Shown here piece after piece: positions 53,319-64,000 of a DNA stretch of 64,000 nt; position 1 is the first letter of the stretch; each line of letters opens with the position of its first letter. The translations under genes were made by a program, and so were the position numbers. The stretch comes from Blasia pusilla (lineage: Eukaryota; Marchantiophyta; Marchantiopsida; Blasiales). Below the pieces are notes generated by a model. The model searched no databases, was not told the origin of the DNA, and was given only the letters and a program-made list of their open reading frames with translations. The stretch is from NCBI GenBank assembly GCA_050084515.1, contig CM114274.1:10044001-10108000 (forward strand), read 5' to 3'.

Positions 53319-53639
53319 GCTATCGTGCGCATACATATCGCTACACAATATACACACTGTCATCGAACATACACACAAACACGCACGATCCCATGCCAAC
53401 TCATGGCATCCAAACAAGGAGACAAGAAGTACCAAAATATCTCCAATCGCCCCTCTAGTTGGTGGTTAGGTCCCTCTAACTCTAGATAGCCATCTATCCC
53501 TATCTACTATGACATACATCTCTTGGACGCCAAGAGCAAGAAGGCCGGGTGCTCATGTGGCCCCATCGTTAGTCGCCTTCTTATCATCCATGTCACAGAC
53601 ACAAGTCAGAATGTAGAACTACCTACTCTATGTACATCT

Positions 53640-53810
53640 GGGACACATCCATTATCCCTGAGGAACCCTAGTGAGTGGTGGCGTTAAACATGCCATATGC
53701 CATCTTCTCGAACACCCATCACAAATTAGCATAGTGGCTGCACCACGGGCGGAACCACACAACATACACCGCAAGCCTGCAGGAACTATTGCTAAGCTCG
53801 AATCAATTGT
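53640..53810 (-). pseudogene. E3 PHD finger
   Basis: All zinc ligands of the C4HC3 pattern are kept: LRCMLCGSARGAATMLICDG, RRWHMAC and WMCPRCT. A TAA precedes the Trp at the same codon where E2 has TGA. The spacing TPPLTRVP between the ligand sets is typical of canonical PHD fingers. Confidence 0.8.
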
Positions 53811-54900
53811 ACCGTCAATGTTTGGAATATGACATGGTGGAAAATTACGCACATGTTCCTTCCAAACCATACCATCGTGTCCCTCCAATAAAAAAACACT
53901 GAATGGCAAAACCTCACACACTCTCAAGATGGTGCGCCCTGCAGTCATATCCAACGTCGTGGGTGCCGTCTGCTGCAAGTAGACATAGTCTCCCTGATGA
54001 AACCTTTGGATAGTAGGTTGATAACCACCTCCCTGAACTGTCGCATACCTCAACGTACCCCGATGTTGCGCAATCGCCAAGTTCTCAAACGTCATGGGCA
54101 TCACTCTCTGAAACAACTCATCCCTATGAGAACATGCTCGCATCCATACATCAAGGTCATCAAGGTTCAACACCTCACGAGTATCTCAAAAAATGGCCGT
54201 AGGTAAGTCTGGTTCTCGGCCATAAAGCAACAAGTACGGTGAGAAAGATGCTAAGGATGCATGCCTGCTGAATTTGTATCCCATCGTCAACCACGGCAAC
54301 TGAAGGTCTCAATCTCCTAGGTGACCTCTCTGCAAGCCATACTTGTGTAGTCCTCTCTTCATCGTCTGCACAACCTGCTCCGCTAGTCCATCCGCCTCAA
54401 GATGATCTTGCAAAGTAGTGCGGTGGTCGATCAGTGCCTGATCACATAAGGCCTGAAACTCCCCGCGGAACTATGTACCCTGGTCTGTCAACACCTCAGC
54501 TGGTGTCTTGTAATGACTCAACACTCAATCTAGGAAGGCATATGCTACTCCCTCACTCGTTTTTTCAGGCAACGCAACCAACTCTATCCACTTCGAGAAG
54601 TGCTCGACCATCACTAACACATAACGACTATGGCGCTCCGTCAAAGGCAAAGATCTTCCAAAATTCAAACTCCATCTATAACCTAAACCCATGATCGAAA
54701 GTGGATGCAAATATGGACGCGGAGTATTGAACGATGCTCGGACTCGATCACACACCATGAATCTGGCAACAAATTGCTGAACATCAGTTTGCATGCCTTG
54801 CCACCAATACTGAATCTGGAGCAAGTTGTACGTCCGCTTCACTCCAAAATGACCCAACTCCTCCTACGCATGACACACCAAATGTGCTCTCTACAAAGAA
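53811..54900 (-). pseudogene. E3 integrase
   Basis: MGHFGVKRTYNLLQIQYWWQ starts the zinc-binding part, which ends in FMVCDRVRASF (first Cys now Phe). The core begins YRWSLNFGRSLP, so the first Asp is Asn here too. The C-terminal region (GGGYQPTIQRFHQGDYVYLQ, FLLEGHDGMVWKEHVRNF) is open through to the PHD finger. Confidence 0.8.
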
Positions 54901-55209
54901 TGAGGCACTACACGCACTCTAGCATCCTCCCACACTTGCAACACATGTGTGCCCTCTCACCCGAACCGTCTGACTTGCTGTAGGCTCTGATCGCGCTCTC
55001 TAGCACCCGCTGTGCTCGCGACGCTACTAGTACGCAGGTACTCCAAAAGCACTCCATCGTTGTGAATGTCTCGGCCACATGTCGTCTCCTCACCGGCCTC
55101 TGGATCTAAGGACTCTCCATCAGACCTCGCCATCGAAGTCTCAGCAATTTGGCTTTCCATAGCCAACAAGCCCAAATAGCCTGACGCATGCCATCCTGAC
55201 ACCAACTCC

Positions 55210-56620
55210 TCATCACTCTCACCATGCCAATGAGCTCCAGTCGCATCTCGCTGACTCGGGCATGGGTTACGGCTCAAACCATCTGCATCCTGGTTGAGCA
55301 TCCCAAGTCTATGCACCACTTGGAAGTCATACTCTTGCAACAAAAGAGCCCACCTCGCAAGCTTCCCTGTAAGCTTGTTGGACTCCATCAACCACTTAAG
55401 TGGCTGATGATTAGTAATGATGGTAAAGGGATTTCCAAATAGATAACATCTAAAATGTGCGAGAGCCCACACTGCAGCCAATCACTCATCCTCATACGAG
55501 CTATACTTTGCCTCTACAGCGTTGTTCGAGCGACTAGCGTAAGCCACCACGAACTCTCTACCATCATCGTCATGGTAGGTGAGCACGACTCTAAGCCCCA
55601 ACATGCTCCAATATGTATGCAACTAGAAAGGACACCCCCTGATCGGTCTCCTCAATATGGGCGCGGACGTCAATCTACCCTTGAGCATATGAAATGCTAT
55701 CTCTTGCTCATCCCCCAAGTGCCACTTATGATCCACCTTGGTCATCAAGGCTAGCGGCTTTGCAATCGAACTAAAACCCTTGACGTACCGTCGATAGAAG
55801 TTTTCCAATCCCATGAATGCACGAACTCGACTCACATCTGTAGGGCGTGGAATGCGTGAAATAGCCTCTACCTTTTTCTGTTGCACACCAAGGTCCCCTG
55901 GGTATATTTTATGACCCAAATACTCAATCTTTCCATAGAAGAAATTGCACTTGCTTGGATGTAGCTTCAGCCCATGTAACTGCAATCGTCGAAACACCTC
56001 CTCTAGATGTCGCTCACGCTCCTCAACCGTGGCGCTAAAGACTACGATGTCATCATTATAACACCTAGGAAAATCCAGACCTGCCAAAATCCTATTAATG
56101 ATCCTCTGAAACTCAGCTAGGGCGTTCTTGAACCCGAATGGTAAGAACATCTATTGGTACAAATAATCCTTCCCGTGAGGATCGATGCCCCAAAATGCTG
56201 TCTTCTGCATGTCCTCCAATCTGATAGGTAGCTGATGGTATCCGGCTTGCAAATCCAATGAACTAAAGACCTTTGCGTGCCCAATTGTATCAAAGATCTC
56301 CTCAGGGGTGAGCATGGCATACCTATCGGACTTTGTCTACCGATTGATAGGTCGGTAATCTCCACACATCCGCCTATCTATCCAATTTCCATGCATATCC
56401 TTCTTGGCGGGCATGACAGTGGCACATGCATACTCTCCATGCGACATCTCCACTAGTCCTGCTCCAACCAAGTCCTGACTCCTAATCTGAATCATAGCCC
56501 TCTCCATGTCACTATACCTGTAGGATCGTCAGGAGATCGGCGTGTCACTTGATAACTCAATGCGGATCCCTGGACCCTTCAGCGTACCCAAATCATGCAT
56601 ACTAAATGAAAAATAGCTCC
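55210..56620 (-). pseudogene. E3 reverse transcriptase and RNase H
   Basis: RT has the usual blocks, but the catalytic YIDD is YNDD here (CYNDDIVVF, about 56050-56070), keeping both Asp. At the YQWRF site it keeps Gln and instead has the Trp changed to a stop. RNase H shows the same order as in E1 and E2, through MAAVWALAHFRCYLFG and NQDADGLSR, in one long frame (55481-54957). Confidence 0.83.
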
Positions 56621-57009
56621 TATAACTCTTAAGGAACTGGTGTATCCGGCGCCACTCTCATCTTGTCAACTTAGGGCCCATATCTGACTCCCAATTCTCC
56701 ATCATAATTGCAGTAGGACTCTCCGGCGCGGGTGTTGGTGGTTGCTATGGTGCAACCCTATCTCGAACAATAAAACTCTCATCTCCATGTGCAATACCCG
56801 AAACCACACTCGATGCTATGGCTATTATCTCCTGGCGTACCTGCAAAACATCCCAAGAAGTCCAAGGGTGTCTCTCCCAATCACCCCTGGTGTGTCGATC
56901 TCCTCGGGTCTCTCCCCGAGCCGCTGCCTCAACCGCCTCGGTAGGCATGGGGCTCACCAACGCAACAGCTGTGATATGTTGCATCCTCAAACGACATTGC
57001 TCAGCTTCT

Positions 57010-57980
57010 CCTAATTTGAAAATCCAAGTCAAGTAGTTGATGTCCATCGCCTGACCCAAGACATGACAACGTGATAACTCTGATACTGCCGTCACTCTTG
57101 TGGGGAAATCCCATCGCTCGCTCTTGCTCATCGACGTTGAGCTCCACCAACGTCTGTACTTGGTCATCCCAAACCAAGCCAGGTCTGGCCTCCTTGTATG
57201 CATAGGAAGCGGGAAAACTCACCAATGTGGGAAAGGCTGCTCATGGCCTGCCAATCCTATTGACCATAGTCAACGACGTTTGATCATCTAGCCTCACTGC
57301 CTATGATCGATGGCCTGGATCCAATATAGAATCCACAAAAAAATTGTAGGGCCGCTCCACTCTCGCATATGCCCTCTGTAACATCTCGTGTGGTACCAAG
57401 TTGGTCCACCAAAGACACGGGCGATGTGCTCGTGAACCCACACTCGACACATCTAACAACACTGTCGGGCTGATCCATGTGCGCACCTAATGTGCACTCG
57501 TCACCACGCGGGACCTCGAATCGCCCAAAATTGGCACATTCTCCAAAATGTATGTTGGAGAATGAGGTTGATGCTCATGTAAATGTCGCAAGATCCCCAT
57601 CATCTCCCAAAACAACCTAGACCGAGTGTCAGCTAACCCGCTACCTCGTCCAACACTCGATTGGACCTAACACGGCCAACCAAAAATGACCAAGTCTATG
57701 GTCCCTACCCGCTCCAAGTCTTGCACCTCCAACAATGAGATATCCCTTGGTAGGAAACTCTAGTAACCCTGAATGGCGGACCTAGACAACAAGTTGAGGA
57801 ACGAAGGCGTAACAGCGCCACATGGTGAAGTGAAGCGTGCCTTGCAACATCATCAATCTCCACAAACAGGTATTGTTGCAGGCTCACTCCAACGTGCAAA
57901 ACAACAGCTAACCCAGTGCTGATCCCTCCAAAGAGATCCAACACCCGAATACCCTTCTCTAGGATGCACCACACAATCGA
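57010..57980 (-). pseudogene. E3 DNA cytosine-C5 methyltransferase domain
   Basis: Motif I is better preserved than in E2: GIRVLDLFGGISTGLAVVL, followed by LQQYLFVEIDDVARHASLHH (II/III). Motif IV reads TIDLVIFGWPC and, as in E2, is followed by TAG. Motif VIII has PCLWWTNLVP, and motif IX/X ERAMGFP and VLGSGDGHQ in shifted frames. The domain starts right after the Z LTR, which cut it from the protease. Frame changes occur near 57800 and 57080. Confidence 0.82.
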
Positions 57981-58974
57981 TGTCGCGACCCTCATGACCA
58001 AACAAGTGCCAAGCGGAACATCGGAACATTTGCGGGCTAACGCTAAGATGGTTTGCGTGTTGGAGTTGTCTCAAAGAGGAGACAAGAGACGAGACGCGAG
58101 CAAGGAGTCGCGTTTCAGATGTTATGGTCGCGACTGAGAAACCTGGACCAAACGCGGAATGAGACTTGAAAGAAGTCGAGTCTAGGAAGTGGGTTGCCAA
58201 AGGAAAGATCCGGATTTGGAACGCCACTAGCGTTTGAGAGTTTCCGACTGTATTTATGGCCATAACTTTTAGCGCCAAGATGCGTTTGAAACAAATAAGG
58301 ATGCGTTGGAAATCTTATGGAGAGCCGGTCCAAACGCACTAAAGATCGCTGCAAATGCATAAGCAACGGCCGAGATACAACCCGAAAATGACTGTAAGTG
58401 GAGTCGGGTTGAGGGCCACAATGAAGGGCCCGACCCTCTTTTCCCCAAAGGGAAGGGGTTATTGGAGAACCCCAGAAGTATTAGTAAGGGGGAAGGTCTC
58501 CGAGAGTGCTTGGAATAAACCCCACTTTTTGGCAAGGCGTGCTCAAGGGCATGGAACGGAACGCGAGTTTGGGGTTGGGTTGGAAAACCTGCACCAAGTC
58601 CATTGAGGCGATTTTAGACATCCTCTTGGATTCCACCCGTGACTCATTACTTGGGTCTCGGTTCGAACTCACCCGAGGACCGTTGAACGGTTGGGATTGC
58701 TAGGCGCGCAAGTGCCGTTTCAGATCCCTGGACTAACCAGGAAGTCTGTTCCAAGTCTTGAAGGACTTGCCATGTTTTGAAAACTAGGAACTAAGGAAGG
58801 TTGAGCTTGATGAGACGCCAAGTTGAGGACTCGGTGGGTTGGAACGCTGGTTGGCCCAGACCCGACTAACGAGAGTGCGTGTTTGGGTGCAGAACAGCGA
58901 TGAGTTCGTGACCTACTGAACGTACGCTTCCGCAACACTAAAGAATGACGTTCAAGGAGAGTAAGGGCACGACA
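57981..58974 (-). mobile_element. Family Z solo LTR inserted in E3
   Basis: 994 bp, plus-strand ends TGTCGCGACCC and GCACGACA, flanked by ATCGA and ATCAA, a 5-bp target duplication with one mismatch. On the minus strand it matches 62562-63565. E2 shows the uninterrupted target. Confidence 0.85.
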
Positions 58975-60030
58975 ATCAAGGTGGTATCCAAGGGTGTCAT
59001 TGTAGCACTCCTTGTAACCTCGGGTTCCTCAGACCCGTCACGCTCTGGTATAAACGCCTCGCTCCACGCGATCTGCACGTGCTCATATGCCAATCGTCGA
59101 AGCTCCTTAGTCGAGCCCCACAACGGCACCTCTCCTCCACAAACTGATGCGGCTACCATGACACTCCTCTCCATAGAAATGTCAAGAACGGGAGGATCCT
59201 CTATATGGACATGTCCCTCAATCAAATCACTAGGCCAAGTGATGGCATTGCTAAATGCTGCTAAGGTCGCCATCTCTCCTGGCCGTTGCTCGATCACTAC
59301 ATCTGTGAATCGAACAAGTAATGAGCTAAGGCGCCCATCACCTAACTTCCATTCTAGTCTGTAGGACGCTGACTCCTCCCAATAATCCAGGGAAAACCCC
59401 ATCGGGTATAACACTACTCCACCAACCAAGACGTCGTAGGACTTTGCATTAGTCACTATCGCCTTGGCTCGCACCACGGACTCATTTGTAGGATGTCTTG
59501 GGCGAATCCTCACCACGACCTCATGTTGGGTGATATACAGTGTGGTACTTGCTCCATCCAAGGATGTATGTAGCCGGAATGGACAACACTCCAAATCGGT
59601 TCTCGTCAAGCCCAATCCTCTGAATGATGCTTTCCCCAACATCAGGGATTGCGCTCCTGAATCCAACAAGACGCACTGCGGACTAAAAGCTCTACCTTCG
59701 AGACTCACCAATTGGAAGACCTCTCTTTGGTTATCCAACAACACAACACCAGGAAAAGCCATGGCATGCTCTATCGCGGGTCTAGCGGGCATCTCCGCCA
59801 TCCTAGCAACCGCACCCTGCCATGAATCTGACGTGGACGGCCCGAGCATCCGCTCCAAGGGCAGGTCCATCACCTCCTCTACAATCGCCTTTGAATGTGA
59901 TGCAAGAACTCCAACTCCACGCTCACATAGTGTAGCGGCCAGCCGAAAAGCCTTAGCGGGCGTACCCCCCAACGTCATAACATCAGAAGTAGAAAATAAA
60001 GGAGCGCGGTACACCACCGTGGCCACTCCA
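58975..60030 (-). pseudogene. E3 retropepsin region, frame open
   Basis: An open frame of about 350 codons. It holds FPGVVLLDNQREVFQLVSLE, the active site CVLLDSGAQSLMLGKASFRG (DSG codons 59663-59655), and a second strand motif SYDVLVGGVVLYPMGF as in retroviral-type aspartic proteases. The N-terminal part (LGGTPAKAFRLAATLCERGV) links to gag. It is the only copy with both halves; the frame now runs into the Z LTR. Confidence 0.82.
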
Positions 60031-61720
60031 ACAACGTGCTCGACACATGCCCCTCCTGAGCATGAGCAATAGGAGTCGTCGCACTTGCTTCTCTCATCGC
60101 CCTCCGTGCTTGCACACCAACAACATCACCAACTCTTCAGGAACTCTGATCAGGACCCATCAATGGGATCCTTATCGCCTCGGACAACGTGAAAGACTCA
60201 TGAAGCCTAGTCTATTTCCTGGCTTCCCCTCGCTGTGGATCCAACTCTGCGGCTGCTCCACACGTCACAACTACGGTGGCCTCCATCTGGGCAACCCCGC
60301 ACATCCAACCATGATCCTCCATATCTCTGGCTGCTCCACATGATGTCGATGCCACGGATCCGGCATCGGGTAATCTCAATGCCATAGCGGCAATCTGCTC
60401 TTGTAGCTCATGTATCTGAGCAGCCATCCTAGCCTCACGCCCGGCCTCTCCCTCAATGCATCTAGGTGGTGGGACTCTACCTCCTCCACGGGCAGCTCCA
60501 CCATTGTGTCGGGCAACTCCAGCTCCTCGTCCCCCAACGGGACTACCTAGTGCACGATCTCTAGGCCCACCCAGACGTGCTACTTGCTCTAGTGCCCTCT
60601 CTGGCCCTCGGTCCAGACGTAACTCAGGATGTAAATTGAAACACATGGCGCGTGTATGACCATACCTCCGTCGATAGTCACATTGATAAGCTCGTGGTGC
60701 CACAATCGACCTATCTCAGAGTCCACGTTGCTGCACAAATGGTGCAAACAATCGTGATTGCTCTCACCTAGAACCCATGGTGGCTACGCTCTCCTCCGCC
60801 ATGTTACGCTCAATTTTCTCGGGGGTCCTGAAAACATCTCTCAATGTAAGGGAGGTGTTCATAAGAAGCACCCCCTCTCGCACCCGTGTCTACAGGGTCC
60901 GATCCAACATCGCGTACCATGACTGGATAGCCTGAGCCTCTGTCATCCCTTAGTGATGTTGATCAACCGGCGCAAGCGAGTGTAAGCCTCATGCAAAATC
61001 TCACCCAGGCGCCTCAGGAAGTCATGGATGCTCCGCAACTTCTCCGTCCGTACCCCTTGGTAGCTCGCCCTCAACTCAACGAAGAACTCAACCACGGGGT
61101 TGAACCTAGGACAAACCGGACTAGATGGTGCAATTGATCTAGTGCGAGTGAACCCTCCTAAAAAATCACTAGTGGAAGAGGAAGTAGCCTCTCCTGACTC
61201 CTCCTCCTCATCTGGGAACGGCTCCATCCATGACACATAGTGTGGGTCATAGTAGAGTCGCCATGCCTCAATCTCATGGGCATATCTTCTGGAGAACTCA
61301 TGGTAATCGTCCATGGGTGCTCCTCTAAATGCTGGAACATACCATTCCATGCTGTAAATAGGTTGAACTCTCCAGAGTTCCTAGCCCGATGTGAGTCACA
61401 CCAACTCCTAAAATCTGCAATGAAGTCATGTAGCTCTATAGTGCCTACAACACATGAAAACCTATGCGGTCCTCTACCCCGGTCGTCCATCTCGTACGCC
61501 CAAGTGGTAGGACCACTCAATGTGTACGGTGGATCACTAACACACTCCTCTATATGGTCCCCCTTGTCAGAAGATGACACAGAAGGAGATCGAGGTGGTC
61601 TCTCACGTGGAGACCCTCGAAACCTCGCACCACTCTGGGTAAACCCTCTAGAGCTACTCTCAGGTCCACTACCTTGCCTCTCAAAATCCCAAAAGGACGC
61701 CGTGATGGCCCTCGTGCCCC
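60031..61720 (-). pseudogene. E3 gag, broken
   Basis: SSSDKGDHIEECV to FRSWCDSHRARNSGEF, then a frame change near 61320, YHEFSRRYAHEIEAWRLYYD, and a stop at 60943 after a 1-nt loss shared with E1. The zinc knuckle near 60640-60690 reads CDYRRRYGHTRAMC with its second Cys changed to Arg. It is followed by a Gly/Arg-rich linker and the helix QIHELQEQIAAMALRL. Confidence 0.72.
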
Positions 61721-62561
61721 TCTCACATGATCACTCTCAATCTTGCGAGTAATCCCTCAATTACTCAAACTAAATATGCGGCACTCAATCTACAATCTCT
61801 CAAAGAGACGTGTTCTGTGCGGCAACAAGCAACGTGGTGCGGAAAATCACTGATCTATCATCTTATCGACAAACCATCCTCAACTCTGGACATCTCACAG
61901 AGATCTATGTCCCCTAAACCCACACATCATCGATGCTCCTAGCATCAACACAAAACCCAATATCCAAATAACTTCCCAATATCCGAAAATCCCTCACACG
62001 TGTAGGGTAAGAGACTAGAATGGGTAACTTGACAATAGTTTTGATGTCCCTCCTCGGCAAATGCAAATCTCGACCCCAACACGGTCATTAAGACAACTCC
62101 TCCAATCAGCAAGTTGTACTACTCTCATCCTAACGCTGCTCAAACCTCCTCGATGTGCGATGCAGGTCCGGTGCGGCACTGGCGGCACGGAACGACTACA
62201 TACGGCACGACACTCAGGAATGGGGTGCGGCACTCGGCGGCATGCCCTCCTTAATCAGAAATTGACACGCTCTGCTCCTTAGTAAAGGAGCGGCTCCGCA
62301 ATCGAGATGGTGCGGTGTGGCCACGAGCGGCACGACGCAACAATCGGCGATGCGTTGCAGCTACGCGCGTCACCGCACGGTACTCGATCGTCGTCGAGCG
62401 GTTACTAATCACAACATAGCAGCATGAAATGAAAACTCAAACACCATAACCGAGATCTTTTACCATCACTGGTTGATGATAAAATTGCGATGATGGTGGC
62501 GGCCAAAACAAAGTACGTGGTGGCGACGCAAGTCAGAGAATCAACAGTCGTCGTGGAAGAC

Positions 62562-63565
62562 TGTCGTGCGTCTACTCTCCTTGAATGTTACTCTTGTTTG
62601 TTGCGGAAGCGTGCGTTCAGTAGGTCACGCTCTCAACGCTGATCTGCATCCAAACACGCACTTTGGTTAGTGGGGATCAATCAGCGGGATTAATTTCTGA
62701 GTTCTCGTCTCGGACTCTCATAAGCTCAACCTTCCTAGTTTCGCGGTTTACAACACGGGCAAATCTCGAAAGACTTGGGACAGACTTTTTGGTCGGTTGA
62801 GGAACCTGAAACGGCGTTTCGCGCCTAGCGGTTCCAACTGTCCGATGGACATCCAATGAGTTCCTCACCAAGACTCTCACAAAGTGAATCTCGGGTTGGA
62901 ATCCAAGTGTGGCATACAAAGTCCACTCCCTTGGATCAGGTTTGGGTTTCGAGTTCCAACGCCAAACTCCTGTTCCATCCCGTGCTTCTGAAACGCCGTT
63001 TGGCGCCCAAAGTGGGGATTCGTGTTCCGAGACATCTCGGAGAGACTCCTCCCTTACTAGTACTTCTGAGGATCTCTGGGGGGCCCCCTACATTTAGGGA
63101 AAGACACCCGGGCCTCTCCAATTGGCCCTCAACCCGATTGCTCTCTCAATTGTTTTTGACCAATATCTCAGCCTGTACTTATGCGTTGGAAGCGTCTCAA
63201 AATCAGCTTTCTAACACGCTTTTACTTGTCTCGAATGCATGTTGGAGCTCAATGTTATGGTCCTAAACACAGTCAGATTCTCCCAAACGCTAGTCGTGTT
63301 CCAAATTGGTTCTCACCTCTTTGGCAACCAACCTCCCAAGACTCAACTCATCTCAAGTCTTGGCTAGCGTTTGGTCTAGGTTTCTTGGTCACGACCACTA
63401 ATGCATGAAACGCACAACTCTGTTCAGCATTTCATCTCTTAAACTTTTCCAAGAGACTTTTCCAAACGCCTCTCCAAAGCGCAAACCTCGTAGCGTGAGT
63501 TCACTTGAGTTCTGATGTTTCGCTTGGCGCCTATTTGGTGTTGTTTGGTTATGAGGGTCGCGACA
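62562..63565 (-). mobile_element. Family Z 3' LTR of an element entering from the right
   Basis: 1004 bp; minus-strand start TGTCGCGACCC, end GCACGACA. Directly upstream on that strand lies the polypurine tract CTAAGGAGGGGTGAG (63580-63566), which marks this as a 3' LTR. The insertion removed or separated the E3 5' end. Confidence 0.8.
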
Positions 63566-64000
63566 CTCACCCCTCCTTAGAAGGTTGATGTCCTCATCAA
63601 TGCAAACCTGATTAATGTTAAGTTCTGGGAAGCCGACCCCTTAACACTCAATCGCGTTTTGGTAGCTAACTCGCAATTCCTCTTTTGGCTTAAGTCTTAG
63701 GTTGTCGCTTGCAGCACTTAGAATTATTAGCTTCTTCTTTTCGATGAGCCTAAACCAGTTCTGCAGAACTAATCTAAACTATCAAAATAAGCTAACTAAA
63801 TGTGCAACCTAACACTTCACTCACTATTTGTAAACAACCGCCTGTCTACCTAGCCAACTCGTACTACTTTTGGGTCACTCGTATTCCACTTAGGCGCATC
63901 ACTAAGTTCACTCATGCAACATGAATGAGATCACCACAAATCCCAGGACAGACTAATCTGCCCCGCCGACGTTAGGGCGGGCCCAAATGCTAGTACTTCA
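63566..64000 (-). mobile_element. 3' end of family Z internal region (partial)
   Basis: A short frame before the polypurine tract reads FPELNINQVCIDEDINLLRR on the minus strand; an upstream TAA near 63645 breaks it. The rest is probably 3' untranslated element sequence. The polyprotein itself lies beyond the window. Confidence 0.5.

Larger units (their letters stand above)
53321..62561 (-). mobile_element. E3: Ty3/gypsy element with methyltransferase and PHD finger, copy 3
   Basis: Minus strand order: leader (cut at 62561 by a Z LTR), gag, the only undeleted protease, a solo Z LTR (58974-57981), methyltransferase, linker, RT, RNase H, integrase, PHD, terminal block 53445-53321. Without the Z insert it is about 8.2 kb. 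Breaks are fewer than in E1, but each major domain has at least one stop or frame change. Confidence 0.87.

Overview
The window is nuclear DNA of a land plant. It carries intron-rich genes with GT-AG splice sites for plant-specific families (a PATROL1/DUF810 protein and a RabE/Rab8 GTPase), AT-rich intergenic DNA, CT/GA microsatellites, and nested Ty3/gypsy LTR retrotransposons that fill about two thirds of it. The element type hints at a non-flowering lineage (bryophyte or lycophyte), but I cannot name the species.

Gene-bearing part (1-16.2 kb). Three host genes all lie on the minus strand. The first is the 5' part of a probably plastid-targeted SF1 (UPF1/IGHMBP2-like) helicase, cut by the window start (2185 to 1). 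The second is a PATROL1-like MUN-domain protein in five exons (8241 to 4254, 958 aa). The third is a RabE GTPase in eight exons (15277 to 12476, 215 aa), with a GA/GAG-rich sequence upstream. The last two both belong to post-Golgi vesicle traffic.

Repeat part (17-64 kb). Three decayed copies of one unusual Ty3/gypsy family are present: E1 (+, 17514-25805), E2 (-, 44861-36101) and E3 (-, 62561-53321). Their shared order is gag with two zinc knuckles, retropepsin, a complete-looking DNA cytosine-C5 methyltransferase (motifs I, IV, VI, VIII, IX/X), reverse transcriptase, RNase H, HHCC/DDE integrase, and a C-terminal PHD finger. The element thus paired a chromatin mark writer (methyltransferase) with a probable reader (PHD). 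Every copy is broken by stops, frameshifts, deletions, a tandem duplication or nested insertions.

Other elements are nested in or next to these. Family W is an LTR-like block of about 1.27 kb, replacing the protease and half the methyltransferase of E1, with a fragment at 29.3 kb. Family Y is an LTR of about 640 bp near E2 and E3. Family Z is an LTR of about 1 kb: one solo copy sits in E3, and one is the 3' LTR of an element running off the right edge. Between the elements lie long AT-rich stretches (25.8-35.4, 47-52.6 kb) with only weak unrecognised coding patches.

The candidate system of interest is the methyltransferase plus PHD Ty3/gypsy family. Cytosine methyltransferases inside retrotransposons have been reported from dinoflagellates and the charophyte Klebsormidium (de Mendoza and colleagues, 2018). 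I do not know of a described land-plant family with both a methyltransferase between protease and RT and a PHD finger after integrase.
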